DNA of 60,262 bases, taken from assembly GCA_037447655.1 (NCBI GenBank), contig JBBHKE010000266.1, forward strand, positions 1 through 60,262, written 5' to 3'. The notes beneath the pieces were generated by a model that did no database searches, was not told the DNA's origin, and saw nothing but the letters and a program-made list of their open reading frames with translations. Below, piece after piece: positions 45,085 through 56,080 of the stretch; within the stretch, counting starts at the first letter, position 1, and every line of letters begins with the position of its first letter. This DNA is from Zygnema cylindricum. Taxonomy: Eukaryota > Streptophyta > Zygnematophyceae > Zygnematales > Zygnemataceae. The position numbers were made by a program, and so were the translations under genes.

Positions 45085-45534
45085 CGACCATTCAAACGAC
45101 TTCGCTCTGCCATTCGGCAGCGATATCGTCCACTAGCAACGACAATCGAAATGGGGGTTCACATACCTATAAGGGAAAACTTCGAGAGGGAAAGGGGTGC
45201 AACCGGAGGAGTGTAGGGGAATAAGGTGGAACCGCAAGAGGGTGGTAGGAAAAGGGTTGAAATAGAGTTGGTTTTGAGGGAGGGAGAGGAATCGGGTGCT
45301 GAAATGGATGAGATGGAGGAAACAGAGGCGGTGGTGAGGGAAGGGACGGGAACTGATAAAGTAGCAACGGGAAGTGTGCCGGAGGGGGAGATACTGGTTG
45401 AAGGGATTGGAGCGGACGAAGAAGGTGTCTGCGAAGTAGAAGGTGATAAAAAAGTAGACGAAGAGTACGAACCCTCGTGAACCGCGTTGGACGAGCCTAT
45501 AGAGGAAGGGGAGAGCCTACGGAAGAGGAAGAAG
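45085..45534 (+). pseudogene. Intronic second frame, copy A (partial)
   Basis: Same frame and same length as the copy-B protein from 51624: an Arg-rich start (RRPFKRLRSAIRQR) and an acidic middle (VLREGEESGAEMDEMEETEA). The start codon ATG of copy B is ACG here. A TAG stands where B has TTG and a TGA where B has CGA, so this copy is degraded. Cut by the copia LTR at 45535. Confidence 0.55.
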
Positions 45535-46527
45535 TGCAATTCTGTGTCCCCCATTTGGACCAAAATTGAGGAAGCCTCTAGGTAATTTTTAACTGAACCA
45601 CTTTCAATTACAGCAACTGCCACCCAAACAGACAAATATATAATCTGACTGCACCCCTGTACAGTCTGGACTCCCTTGAGTCCACAGCAAAAAGAATTAC
45701 TGAAAACGCCCAAACAGGCGATTAGTTATGGAGTGGCCAAGATGCCAATATTTATACAAACTTATTGGGAGAGAGGCGGCTACCTTCTCAATCTACTAAG
45801 TCCTAAACCCTCTCACAACTTCAATCTACTGAGGTACGGAACCAATCAGAAGATTGTACAGTACAGAAAGGTACTACGACCGATGTACTTTCTGTACGGT
45901 CTGTGTACGACAAGGCCATGGAGTGGACGCCTGTCTGCTTCGGACTTGTCCTCATGTTCTCCGGGATTTCCTATTCTCAATGACATCGTGCCACGTTTCG
46001 CCAGGTCATCTAACGACCGAAAACCGCCAAGGCGGCCATTTCGGGATCTCGGCGATGGTGCTGGGCGTCGGATCAAAACCGACTTTAAGCGATAGCCGTT
46101 CAAAAACAAATGTCCGGTACATTTGTCTCGTGCGCACTAAAAACTCCAACTAGTTTCTATGTATTCTATTCCGTTAATCGGATTAGTCGCCTATCTATTG
46201 TTTAAATAGCTATCAAACCTTAACTATCCTAACGGACTACTACGACAGACTGGTAAGGGTTGACGGCTACGCCTCGCCCTACCGGTCGGAGGTTCGAGTC
46301 CTGCCGGACTCAACCTTTTTGGTTGAGAATGACTTAGGTCACTTTTAAGCCCTGCCTATGGAGCTAAGGCAGCCATAGCTCCACCGCCCTCTCTCTCCTT
46401 CAGTGACTACAACAAGTATGGGGGCTAGAGAGAGAAGGTGGAGGCAGGCTGCCTGTGCTTTCTTTTTCCTTTCTTTATTTTAATTTAGACCTAGAAAACA
46501 CCTCCCCTAAATTTAGTGATTTCAACA
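45535..46527 (-). repeat. 3' LTR of copia-2 (subfamily 3), minus strand
   Basis: 993 bp. The outer boundary is fixed by loss of homology between the two pogo-like copies. The inner boundary is the LTR start TGTTGAAATCAC in reverse complement, preceded on the minus strand by the tract aaaataaggggag. Carries a plus-strand tRNA-like module at 46258-46320. Confidence 0.88.
46258..46320 (+). promoter_or_regulatory. tRNA-like Pol III module in copia LTR 3
   Basis: A perfect B box GGTTCGAGTCC (46291-46301) lies between GGTTGA (46258-46263) and TCAACC (46310-46315), which can pair, followed at once by TTTTT. Same layout as 1270-1324 and antisense to the LTR. Confidence 0.55.
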
Positions 46528-46539
46528 CTCCCCTTATTT

Positions 46540-48650
46540 TCTAGTCTAATTCTAGTTTCTCTTTTAATCCACACTTTTCTCTATAGTACTTTAGCTTGGA
46601 GATGGCACAGGCTTTGTCATCATATCAGCCACCATTTCCCCATCACTCCTATACACCAAATTCACAATTTTATTTTCTACCTTTTCCCTCACAAAACTCT
46701 ATCTTATGTCCATATGCTTCGCTTTGAAATGATATTTTGGATTGGCTACAATTGCAAATTGCAGTCTGATTATCACAAAACACTTCATGCACCCCAATTC
46801 TTGCAACAAAGACTTCACCCACATCAACTCTTTCACAGCTTAACAAGAGGCCATGTACTCAGCCTCCATATTGGACTGGGCAACAACCTTTTGTTGCTTG
46901 TTGCTCCAACAGCAAGCACCTTCTCCCACATACAATACATACCTAGAAGTGCATCTTCTCATAGGTGCATCCCCATAACTGGCATCACTCCAAGTAGTGA
47001 TGTCAGTGTGCTCCCCTCCCAAATGCAACCTCAAAATCCTAGTTCCCACCAGGTATCTCATTACTCTCTTGGTTGCCTCCCAGTCTCTCTTTCTGGGATC
47101 ATTAAGACTCTTACTGAGGACTTCAACTGCTGCAGCTATGTCAAGTCTGGTACAATTCATAAAGTAAATCAAACATCCTACAACCTGTCTGTAAGGAATA
47201 GACTACATAAAATGCCTCTCTTCTGGACTCATCTGACCATCCAGCATTATCACTCCTCCTTCTACACTCCCATCACTTACTTTCTTGAAGTCCATGGGAT
47301 TGGTACAACTGTTAGCATTTTCCATCAGAAATTTCTCCAACATATTACCTATAGCCTCTTTCTGAGGAAGTCTGATTATCCTCTTCCCCCTATCCCTTTC
47401 AATTTGAATTCCCATAATATATTTAGCCTCCCCTAAATCCTTCATGTCAAATCTACTTTTAAGATCTTTCTTTAGCCTTTATCTTTTCCATAGACTTTTT
47501 CAATACCAGCAAATCATCCACATAAATTGCAATAAAAATCACACCATTCTCATCCTCAAACATATAAATAGAATTGTCAAAAGGGATCCGAATATATCCC
47601 AGACCGGTGAGAAACTCATCTAGTTTCTTGTTCCATTGTCTATGAGCCTGCTTTAGTCCATATAAGGACTCTATGAGCCAGCTGACTTTGGTTTCTTCTC
47701 CTTCCTTTATAAATTCCTCTGGTTGTTGCATAAAGATTTCTTCCTCTAGTTCACCGTTGAGGAAAGCGGTCTTGATATCCATCTGGTGAATTTCCATGTC
47801 TTCCGCTGCTGCTAGACTAAGGAGAATCCTTACAGATGGGAACCAAACCACTAGAGGAAAAGCCTCCTAATAATCTATCCCTTCTTTTTGGGTGAACCCC
47901 TTTGCCACCAACCAAGCCTTATATCTCTCAATGGTATTATCTGGATTTAGTTTCAGGTTAAATACCCATTTATAGCAAATAGGTTTTCTATCAGGTGGAG
48001 AGTCCACCAGCTCCCAAGTATTTGCCTCCATGATTGAGGGCATCTCATCATTTATGGCTCTGACCCATCTCTCTTTCTCCGGACTGTCCATTGCCTCCAA
48101 GTATGACTGAGGCTCATTTGGGTGAGAAAGCTTTGTTACCTTGTGAGCAGCCTGTTTTTTTTGAAGCCTTTTGCTGCTCCTTCGTCCTCCCTCAAAGTCC
48201 AAAGCTAGAATGGAGGGAAGTCTTGTATTCCTCCGCACTGTCTCATCAGCTCCCCTATCCATGGAAACCGGTTCTGACTCCTCTTCCTCTCTCTCCTCAA
48301 AGTGTGTAGTTATATGAGGGGATTCCGGTATATCTCCCCCATCTTTTATCTCCCTTGGATTTGCAATCATGTTTTCACTAGTGTCCTTTCTGAGAAGATC
48401 TAAGTCCTCCTCACTCTCGGACTCAAAACTGATTCTGATTTTCTTAGCGTATTTGAAGGGATCAAAAGACTTCCCTTCATTCATGACAACTCGATGTTTT
48501 ACCAGAATGATATCTTATTTAGCTAAGTCATAGACTCTATATCCCTTGACATCCTCATCATATCCCACAAAATATCCCCGTTTCCCTTTAGCATCTAATT
48601 TCCAGTTTTTCTTATCTGTGTCAAGACTGTAAACTTGACTACTGAATACT
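46540..48650 (-). pseudogene. Copia-2 pol: RNase H, RT and end of integrase
   Basis: Reading on the minus strand from 48650: the end of integrase (SQVYSLDTDKKNWKL, GYFVGYDEDVKGYRVYDL), an acidic linker, RT fingers (CYKWVFNLKLNPDNTIERYK), the catalytic block QMDIKTAFLNGELEEEIFM (here with Gln), YGLKQAHRQW, YVDDLLVL, then RNase H (WSDASYGDAPMRR, NMEAEYMASC). Clearly the same lineage as the intact copia element. In-frame TAG/TAA codons (near 47865, 48523, 46836) and slips break it. Everything upstream of the integrase C-terminus is missing. Confidence 0.88.
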
Positions 48651-49017
48651 TTCAAGTGAGAGATATTCAGTTTGCTTGCGGCCCAACACCGCGCTCCTTT
48701 GTCCCCCCTCCCCCTTCGCTGCCGAGCGAGGTAGGCAATACCGAGGGGGGGGGGGGGCTGCCGGGGCCGTGCTTCACGAAAAAATATCCAACGGTCATTC
48801 TTTCCTCCCAGACCTTTGGAGAATATTGGCAAGATTCTCTGTAATGTTGTTCGCGTGTAAAAACAAAATAGCAGGTACGGCGTGGTACGGAGGGGCCCCG
48901 ATTTTTGTCAAGAACCTCACTTTTCATCTGATGGAACGCCACCCTGATTCTAATTTAGTGCCTGGAGACGTGGCAGATCATGGTCCATGTTCTTAAATAG
49001 TGTAATTTATTCTGTTT
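48651..49017. other. Unassigned sequence replacing the 5' part of copia-2
   Basis: Contains a C-rich run followed by 13 G in a row (~48748-48760) and a block (48820-48940) weakly related to 39043-39190. No coding motif. Confidence 0.4.
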
Positions 49018-50336
49018 AAGGTATCAATGTCAAAATTTTGGGGTGCCGATATAGAGTACATAAAGGCTAAATAACGATTCACGGTGTACACCGTGAATCA
49101 TTGTTAGCGTATAAAAATTATCAGTGTGAATAAAGAATTAGTGTCATTTACGCTAAATTGTGTATCGATCCCATTTTCAAAAAAATGTTTAATTGTAATT
49201 TCTCCATAACGCTGATTTAGGTATACATGATCCGTCGTCATAACATATACGTTAAAATAGGTGGAAGCACAAATTCTGACAATCCGTACGACGGCGAGTC
49301 CTTCCAGTGTAAAAATCCATAATTCTATTTTGGGTTTGCGGATATACGATCATTAAGCCGTTCATAATTATACACTAAAATAGGTACAAATAAAAACCGT
49401 CGAAACGTACGGTTTTATGTACTTTCATTTAAGTTCATTCATGATTCTATTAAGCGAATGTTTCGCAAGCGGTGAATGATATCAGTAAAAAAGGTGCGAG
49501 GACAACATAGGGCGAAACGTACATTGTCGCATCATAAAGTAGATTCCATGCATCAGGTTGTAAAACGCAGTTACGTTATAGTGCTACGTAACCCTACAAT
49601 TTTAATATGTTCATTCAGTTCAGATATGTGTTGTATAATCAACGAAACTATAACAGAGGGTATTACATGTTTACGTTTTGTTTTACATAATGTACATTGA
49701 ACTCAGTGATTGATTTTTATTTCCTTGTCGTTCGCGGGGTGAACGAACGTTGTACGGCGTTAAATAAGGACCCATTAACCTTAATAAAGTGCACGGTGGG
49801 ATACTTTATTATAATAAATGCATTGTAATATTGGGACATAAGACTAATAAGGATGCGTTTACTTAGATCAAACGTAAAAAAACCTCTTATTAGTATCACT
49901 ATTAATTATAATTGAACGTAAAACGAAAAAGACCACTTATTAGGATACATGTTAATTATAATTGGCGGTAATTCAACGACGAAAGCTGATCAGGCGCCGT
50001 CGTAAGATTATCATTAGTTGTTGTCGAAAATACGTGGTATGTTTACCATCCAGGCATTCCTAAAGCTGGTCGCGTTTCATAGATGACGTTAGAACAACCG
50101 ATTGTCGGGGTTACGACGCTGCATTTTTTCCCATCATCTTTTTGCCATGCAACATGTAAGCTGGAGGTGTTTCCATGGTGCTATCAACATTACACCGACG
50201 ACATAAGTTTTGAAATATTTTGGCAATTTTGAACCAACTTTTATGTGATCCCGCTTCTATTCCCGCGTTTTGAAATATTTTTAAATTGAAAGCGTTGCTA
50301 AAGTTCAAAATTTGAATTTTAAACGAAAAAAATAAA
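49018..50336. repeat. Abutting TIR-element ends and AT-rich non-coding sequence
   Basis: 49018-49090 matches 58430-58495 (tcaatgtcaaaattttggggtgccgata...) and ends cgattcacggtgtac. It is followed head-to-head by acaccgtgaatcattgttagcgt, a second terminus of the same CACCG-ended group. The remainder is AT-rich with occasional TIR-type motifs and no coding signature. Confidence 0.5.
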
Positions 50337-50524
50337 ATGGCAAATCCCTCCATTATTACCGAGCAAATTCACTTTCACTTACATCTCGTGGATTATATAA
50401 ATGCATTTGTGATAATGACAATGACACTATCGCTACTTCTTCCTCGTTTGCTTGGGTTGCCATTTTCTTCCTTTTCGTCTTTTCTTACTTCTATTTTTTA
50501 TAGTGATATTAAGTCTTTGAAATT

Positions 50525-53500
50525 ATGTGGATCCTTAATATAATTTGGGGTGCCAACCGTGCCAATAACAACAACAATCCCCATAACGCTCAGACTGAAC
50601 AAAACGAAGAAAACGAGAGGAACGACGAGGAAAACGCATTTCCGAACGAGGAAGAGAGTGAGGCGAAAGTTGAAACCTCGGTTGACCCGGCGGCCATGGT
50701 GGAAGGGTTTTTTCCGTCCTCGGCCAACACGAGAGGACGTGTGTCCCACCGTAAGGTTCAACACGTGTCGACTAAGGCAACTCGGATGCGAGTAATAAAC
50801 TGGATGTTGAAGGACTAAAAAAATAACGGCTCGACTGAACTCATTCCAAGGACAACAAAGAAGTTTTCCGAGCATTTTACCGGAGTGTACGATACAAGTA
50901 AGCCATTTCAAGCAAACGTTCTCCCATTTATAATTGGTTTCGTTGCATCTTTCCATTTCTGTTATTATTCCCATTCACAATGCGTTGATATATTTTAATT
51001 TTGTTTATGGTTTTAAATTATTTGTATAGTAATATTTTGGACCGTCGCCTTTCCCTCTCAATCTATATCCCGACTTCTCACTAACTCTCCATTAGTGCGT
51101 GTCTTTCTATGTTGTTGACTGGCATGCATTGTTTTGTTATATTTTAATATTATTTTCCGCGTATCTTGTGATCTCCTTATGGGGACAGCGTACTAGCAAC
51201 GACAGGTATTTGTCGCGGTGTATGCGACGACATCATGTCGTAGCTTCAATGATGGGTACGACAAAATAATTGAATGGATGAGGATACCTCGTTAGGTCAA
51301 AAGTGTGAATGACGGACGACAGTGGTTAGTCGTTTCGACTAAACCACCGACAACATCAGTTCAGACAATCCAGCGTTGGTATTATTGAATGTAATTCGCA
51401 GGCGACAACGTTGTTTCGTCGATTCAATATTAGGAAACTCGAATACAGTCGAGCTCTTGATGACATTGTGTGGTTGCTTGAATGTCGGTTTATAACATGC
51501 ACGGCCAATGGTTCAATTTTCCAATTGTGAACAGTGGACGTTTACTACGTCTTTTAGGGTGTTTTTATCTCCCCTAACTGTGTATTTGTTTTGTTTTTTG
51601 TTAGCCAACAGTTTTTTTTTTCAATGGAGAGCGGCCGACGACCATTCAAACGACTTCGCTCTGCCATTCGGCGGCGATATTGTCCACTACCAGCGGCAAC
51701 TGAGATCGGGGGTCCTATACCTAGAGGGGAGAACTTAGAGAGGAAAGGGGTTGCAATCGGAGGAGTGTTGGGGAATAGGGTGGAACTGGAAAAGGGTAGT
51801 AGGGAAAGGGTTAGAATGGAGTTGGTTTTGAGGGAGGGGGAGTTATCGGGTGCTGAAATAGATGAGATCGAGGAAACAGAGACGGTGGGGAGGGAAGGGA
51901 CGCAAACAGAAAGGGTAGTAAGGGGAAGTGTGCCGGAGGGGGAGTTACCAGATGAAGGGATTGGAGCAGACGAATAAGGTGTCCGCAAAGTAGAAGGGGG
52001 TAAGGAAGTAGACGAATAGTACGAACCCTCTCGAACTGCGTCGGAGGAGCCTGTAGAGGAAGGGGAAGAGCCTGCAGAAGAGGAGGAAGTACAGGAAGAA
52101 ACCGAATCGTCGGACATTCCGATGACGAAATACGACGACAATCCCTCAACCTAAGACCAGCAATCCTTGAAGAGCCAGGAGAGACGCATGGAGGAAGAAT
52201 ATGGAGACGAAGACGAGGTTGTGTCGTTTCCACCATCACCAAACCGTGATAGAGCTCTCGTGGTGGTACAAAGACCTCAATTTACGGCCGAGCGTGATGT
52301 GGTAATTCGAGAGGAAAAACACGATTGGTTTTTCTCGCCTCACGTCGGAGATAAGGCAATGGATGGCTTGCAACCAACCGTTGCCCATTACATACAGGTC
52401 GAGGATTAGCCGGACTATTGGCGTAATGGGGAGGCTCGTCCTATTGACCGGTGGTTGAACCCCGTCCCTAAAATTCTTGACATCCCTTCGGATGTCCCCG
52501 CCCACCCAACATGGTTGCGCATCGCATCATACAACCGTGTGTCAAATTTCCCATACATTAGGCATTTTCAACCTAATGATGAATGTTTCACATGGATTGT
52601 ACGTCGACCGATTGGATTCAAAATTGATGTGCCGAAATTAATATGGCAATATCACCCTTAGGACCCATGGTTATTCACCATTCTACGTCTTGCAATTCGT
52701 ACTCCGAAGCTAAAGGATTTTTTAGAGGCTTAAAGTGCGGTTTTACAACACTTTCGAAATGTGCAAGTGAGGCGTACGTATCTTTAGGAAATTTCGAGGG
52801 TCCCACATGTCGATGAGCGCCCTTCACCACCGGAAGTATAACAATTGAGGAATGAAGTTTAAAATCTCAATCGTCGTTTGGAGGCTTAAGAAATAGCGAT
52901 GATATCGGTTCGTCGCCTAATTAACAATCTATCTCGAGAGCTTGCTAGTATTAGGCGACGTTGATGGGAGATGATGAGAGTTGTTTTCATGGCCTTCGTT
53001 CAAAAGAGAGGTATCCCGATTTACCCCTAAGCCTACATTACGTGCCACAATGTTTTGTTGTTTTTATTTATTTATTATATAAGTGTGAATTTAATATTTC
53101 TCTCCCATTTTTTCACTGAATGCATGTAAATTCAACTTTAAGTCATACATTTGGTTTTGTTGATGTCGTCATTGTGTTTAATAATCCTCTTTCCCGGCTT
53201 TACGATAAGACAGGGTCGTCGCTGGTTCGTCGACGAAGTGAGGATTTCTCATTGGTGGTCGACAACTGACTACGTATCAACGGTGTTGATGAAAAAAATA
53301 ATAACTTTGAAGATATAAAGACGAGCTTCTGTCGTTGCTGAATCTGCGACAGCGACACTTCGTCGTTCAATATTTCCGTTTCTTTTTAGAGTCGTTTCAA
53401 TTTGTTATATGGCTTTCCATTAAAGAAACTCATTGTGTCTTTTGACATTGTTTATTTTTTACAGGGTACCAAAAGGCCAAGCGATGGTGGGTGGAGAGGA

Positions 53501-55260
53501 GGTCCACGCTTGACGGAATACGAGAGACAACCCGGACGTTCTCTACTTCTAGTTTTGGGACGAGATCAGTGGCGGTTACCAAAGCTTTGCCGGGACGAGG
53601 AAGGAAGGAAGCCGCTTGGGTGAGTGTTATACACAAGGAGTTGCTTTCAGATTTTGAACGTTTTAAAAAAGTGGGTATGAAGATGTCCACCTCAATTCTC
53701 GGGGACATCGCTTGGGACAAAATAACAGAAAGGAGGAAAGAGTACTGCCGGGAATGGTTAAACAATCACGGGTCCTAAATACATCCAATCATCAATAAAA
53801 GGTGGGTGCAAAGGTGTCAAGAGAAGCACAACATCGTTGTGCGTGCACAAAAGTGGAAACTACAATGTAGTCTCGAGAAAGAGGAATACATTGAGCATAC
53901 CGTAGCCTTCCACATGGGCGTTCTGAAGCGGGGGTTTTAATCCGGTGAGTCTCTTTCCATTACAAATATAGTATAATGATGTCTCTTTTTTTTTATTATG
54001 TTTTGTTTTCGTTGTGTTCCTTACTCAACGACATATACTAAAAAGAACTAAGTTTGTTTCGGTTCTGGTAAGTATACCACATATCAACCTAAGACCCTAT
54101 GGAAAACATGGATGAAACTCACATGATCGTCAACACCGATAATAGAAAGACTTTGGGGTTTCCAGGGGATGATGTGGTGAAATACGCCGACGTCACCGGA
54201 GGAGGTGAATCCATGACTCTCATGGTGCGAATCAGTGGACGGGTGAACGCTCGTATCAAAAACCCAATGATAATTTTTACAGATCGTGGCAGAAATTACC
54301 CGATACAAGGTTTACCGAACAACGTCCCGAGTGTGTTTTTTCTTCCTCATTTAATGTTTTCATTTTTTTTTATGTCTTTTTGTCTTTGATGAATGTTTCT
54401 CTATTTCTCTCTATCTATGTTTTTTTGTTTCATCTTTTTATCTATATCTATCTACATTGACCTTTCATACCTCCCCCCCCATTCTCCTACTACAAAATAA
54501 GGAATTTTTTGTTCTTTAAATCTCTAACATCTCTTATCTCAAACAATGACTCCTATTTTAAGCTACTTATGGTACACGTAGCTTGCTTTCCCTCTAATGG
54601 GAATGTAAGCAAGCAATACAAAATGTTATTTTTTTTCATTTTTTGGTTTATTATATATCTTTGCAGGTGTTTGTTACCGGACTGGTCCGAAGGTTTGAAG
54701 TGATAAAACGGTGTTCCCACAATGGGTCGAAGAGGCAATGTCTTACCAAGGGGATCGAGATGGACGTAAAAAATTCTCTTCCTGGACAACTACCGTGGTC
54801 ACAACACGCCCGATGAGTTGGAACGAGTTCTAGAGGCCAAAAACACCGTGCTACACTATTTTCCACCTAATGCAACGCATCTTGTTTAACCGGCATACTC
54901 TTTCGTGATTTCTAAAATTAATGACTTGTGGAGTCGCATTTGGGACAGTTGGAAGGCGAAAGGAATTGAGAACGGTCAATGGGCTAAACCTTCGAGTCGT
55001 GGATGGTCCAGGAAATTGGTTAGACCCGATAAAGCATTTTTTCTAAGATTGGCAAGGGACTCTATTGGAGAGGTTAATGCGACGAGGGACAAAAACGGGA
55101 TGAGTTATGCGAGAAAAGCAATGATTCAATGTGGCTTGTCTTTACGTGACGGAAGGTGGGAAGAAGACATGCTCACACAACTTTTGCAAGGCATAATCAA
55201 CAAATATCGCAACCACTTCAAAGGCGAGGTTGTGGAACCTCTTTGCCCGAGGGCAAGGTA
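50525..55260 (+). pseudogene. Pogo-like DDE transposase, four exons, inactivated
   Basis: Exons 50525-50897, 53465-53944, 54094-54330 and 54667-55260, each joined by GT-AG introns whose phases all agree (phase 1). Exon 1 and the start of exon 2 give the first HTH (YQKAKRWWVERR). Exon 2 holds a CENP-B/Tc5-type HTH (PGRGRKEAAWVSVIHKELL, then FKKVGMKMSTSIL). Exon 3 has the first catalytic Asp (NMDETHMIV). Exon 4 has FPQWVEEAM, the second Asp in LDNYRGHNTP, and a degraded third site where the usual Q-P-x-D reads stop-P-A-Y. Defects: TAA in exon 1, two TAA in exon 2, TGA (Trp site), TAA and a slip in exon 4. After 55260 the frame stays open beyond a TAA for about 40 codons. Confidence 0.78.
51624..52963 (+). 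CDS. Unknown protein frame inside the transposase intron
   Basis: About 446 codons in a single frame, without any slip, interrupted by ten TAA/TAG codons and ended by TGA (52962-52964). N-terminus Arg-rich (RRPFKRLRSAIRRR), then acidic Glu/Gly-rich (~residues 45-180). A globular part follows with VEEKHDW-like and WLRIASYNRVSNFPYIRHF segments (~290-320) and IWQYHP. The end (~400-446) has heptad-spaced Leu (LNRRLEA, LINNLSREL) typical of a coiled coil. Copy A preserves the frame and length over the shared part, so the frame was once selected. I recognise no family. Either a heavily mutated gene or one decoded with TAA/TAG as sense codons. Confidence 0.5.
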
Positions 55261-56080
55261 ATTCCTCCAAAATATTGAAGATGCCGACAGTCAACAAGAT
55301 AGCATTTTCAACGAGAGTGGGATGAGCGGCAGCGAGTTTTTAAGATATTCTATAACCGCCTATTGTTTTTTTGTTTTTATATATTAGATTGGGAATGGTA
55401 GTTTAAATATAGAGTGGGAAACGCAGTTAAACTTGTGCGAGATTAATCTACACAGTTCATGGAGTCCAGTATTCATTGACTTCATAGGATAAAACAGATT
55501 TCGTATGTGTGTATGGTTTTTTTATGGGATAATACAATTTCGGTTTTTATGAAAAATTCTTATGTATTTACCTTCAGATGTTGTTAATATGGTGTTCAAA
55601 ATTTGAGTGTGCTTTTGATATGGAATTATATATTTTGTTGCAATGTACATCCTACCCTAATCAGCGACGACTATGCTTCGTCGTTTGTTGGTCATCCTTC
55701 TCGGAAATTGATAAATTATTAGTTTTCTAAACAGCATATTCATCGCACTTAGTAATGGTTGCCCTTTCAGCGACGAGAACATGTCATCGCAGCATGGAAA
55801 TTCAGCGGCGAAAATACTTTCTTATCATATCTAACAAAGGAGAGGCTGTGTTGTCGCTAAATGGAAATCCAGCGACACAACTTCATCATCATCTCCGAGA
55901 AAACAAAGGGTGTTTCGTCGCTAGACAGAAATCCAGGGACAAAACAATTTTCTTATCATCTTCGACAAAGCAGAGAGTTTAAAGTCGTTGAATTCAAATC
56001 ATAGAAGCCTTTGTTACTATGTTTCTATCTCTTTTAATAGCTTTTCAGCGCCGAGGTTGTTTCGTCGCTGGTTCATGAAG
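55261..56080 (+). repeat. 3' region of the pogo-like element with CGAC repeats
   Basis: Non-coding AT-rich sequence, then from 55655 a series of imperfect ~60-bp units containing tcagcgacga / tcgtcgct pairs (55663, 55771, 55849, 55911, 56048). The paired arms can form hairpins. Similar motifs occur at 44590-44890, 51190-51500 and 53215-53360. Confidence 0.55.

Larger units (their letters stand above)
43805..45534 (+). mobile_element. Pogo/Tigger-like transposon copy A, 3'-truncated by copia
   Basis: Aligns with the first part of the copy at 50393: transposase exon 1 (43937-44309), CGAC-rich intron sequence (44540-44960) and the first part of the intronic frame (45085-45534). The match stops at 45534/45535, where the copia LTR starts. 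Confidence 0.8.
50393..56080 (+). mobile_element. Pogo/Tigger-like DNA transposon copy B
   Basis: Contains a four-exon DDE transposase (50525-55260) with a long open frame inside intron 1 (51624-52963). CGAC-rich repeats lie in the spacers and after the gene (55655-56080). Homology with copy A begins near 43805/50393. I could not identify matching terminal inverted repeats, so both outer ends are approximate. Confidence 0.7.

Noticed and set aside
45159-45713. Ser/Pro-rich minus-strand frames (also 51554-52242)
   Set aside because: Antisense shadows of the acidic protein frame conserved between pogo copies A and B.
46516-47436. 306-residue plus-strand frame
   Set aside because: Antisense shadow of the copia-2 RT/RNase H, which has clear motifs on the minus strand.
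55655-56080. CRISPR-like array
   Set aside because: Units are imperfect, unevenly spaced and in a eukaryotic transposon; they are hairpin repeats of the element.
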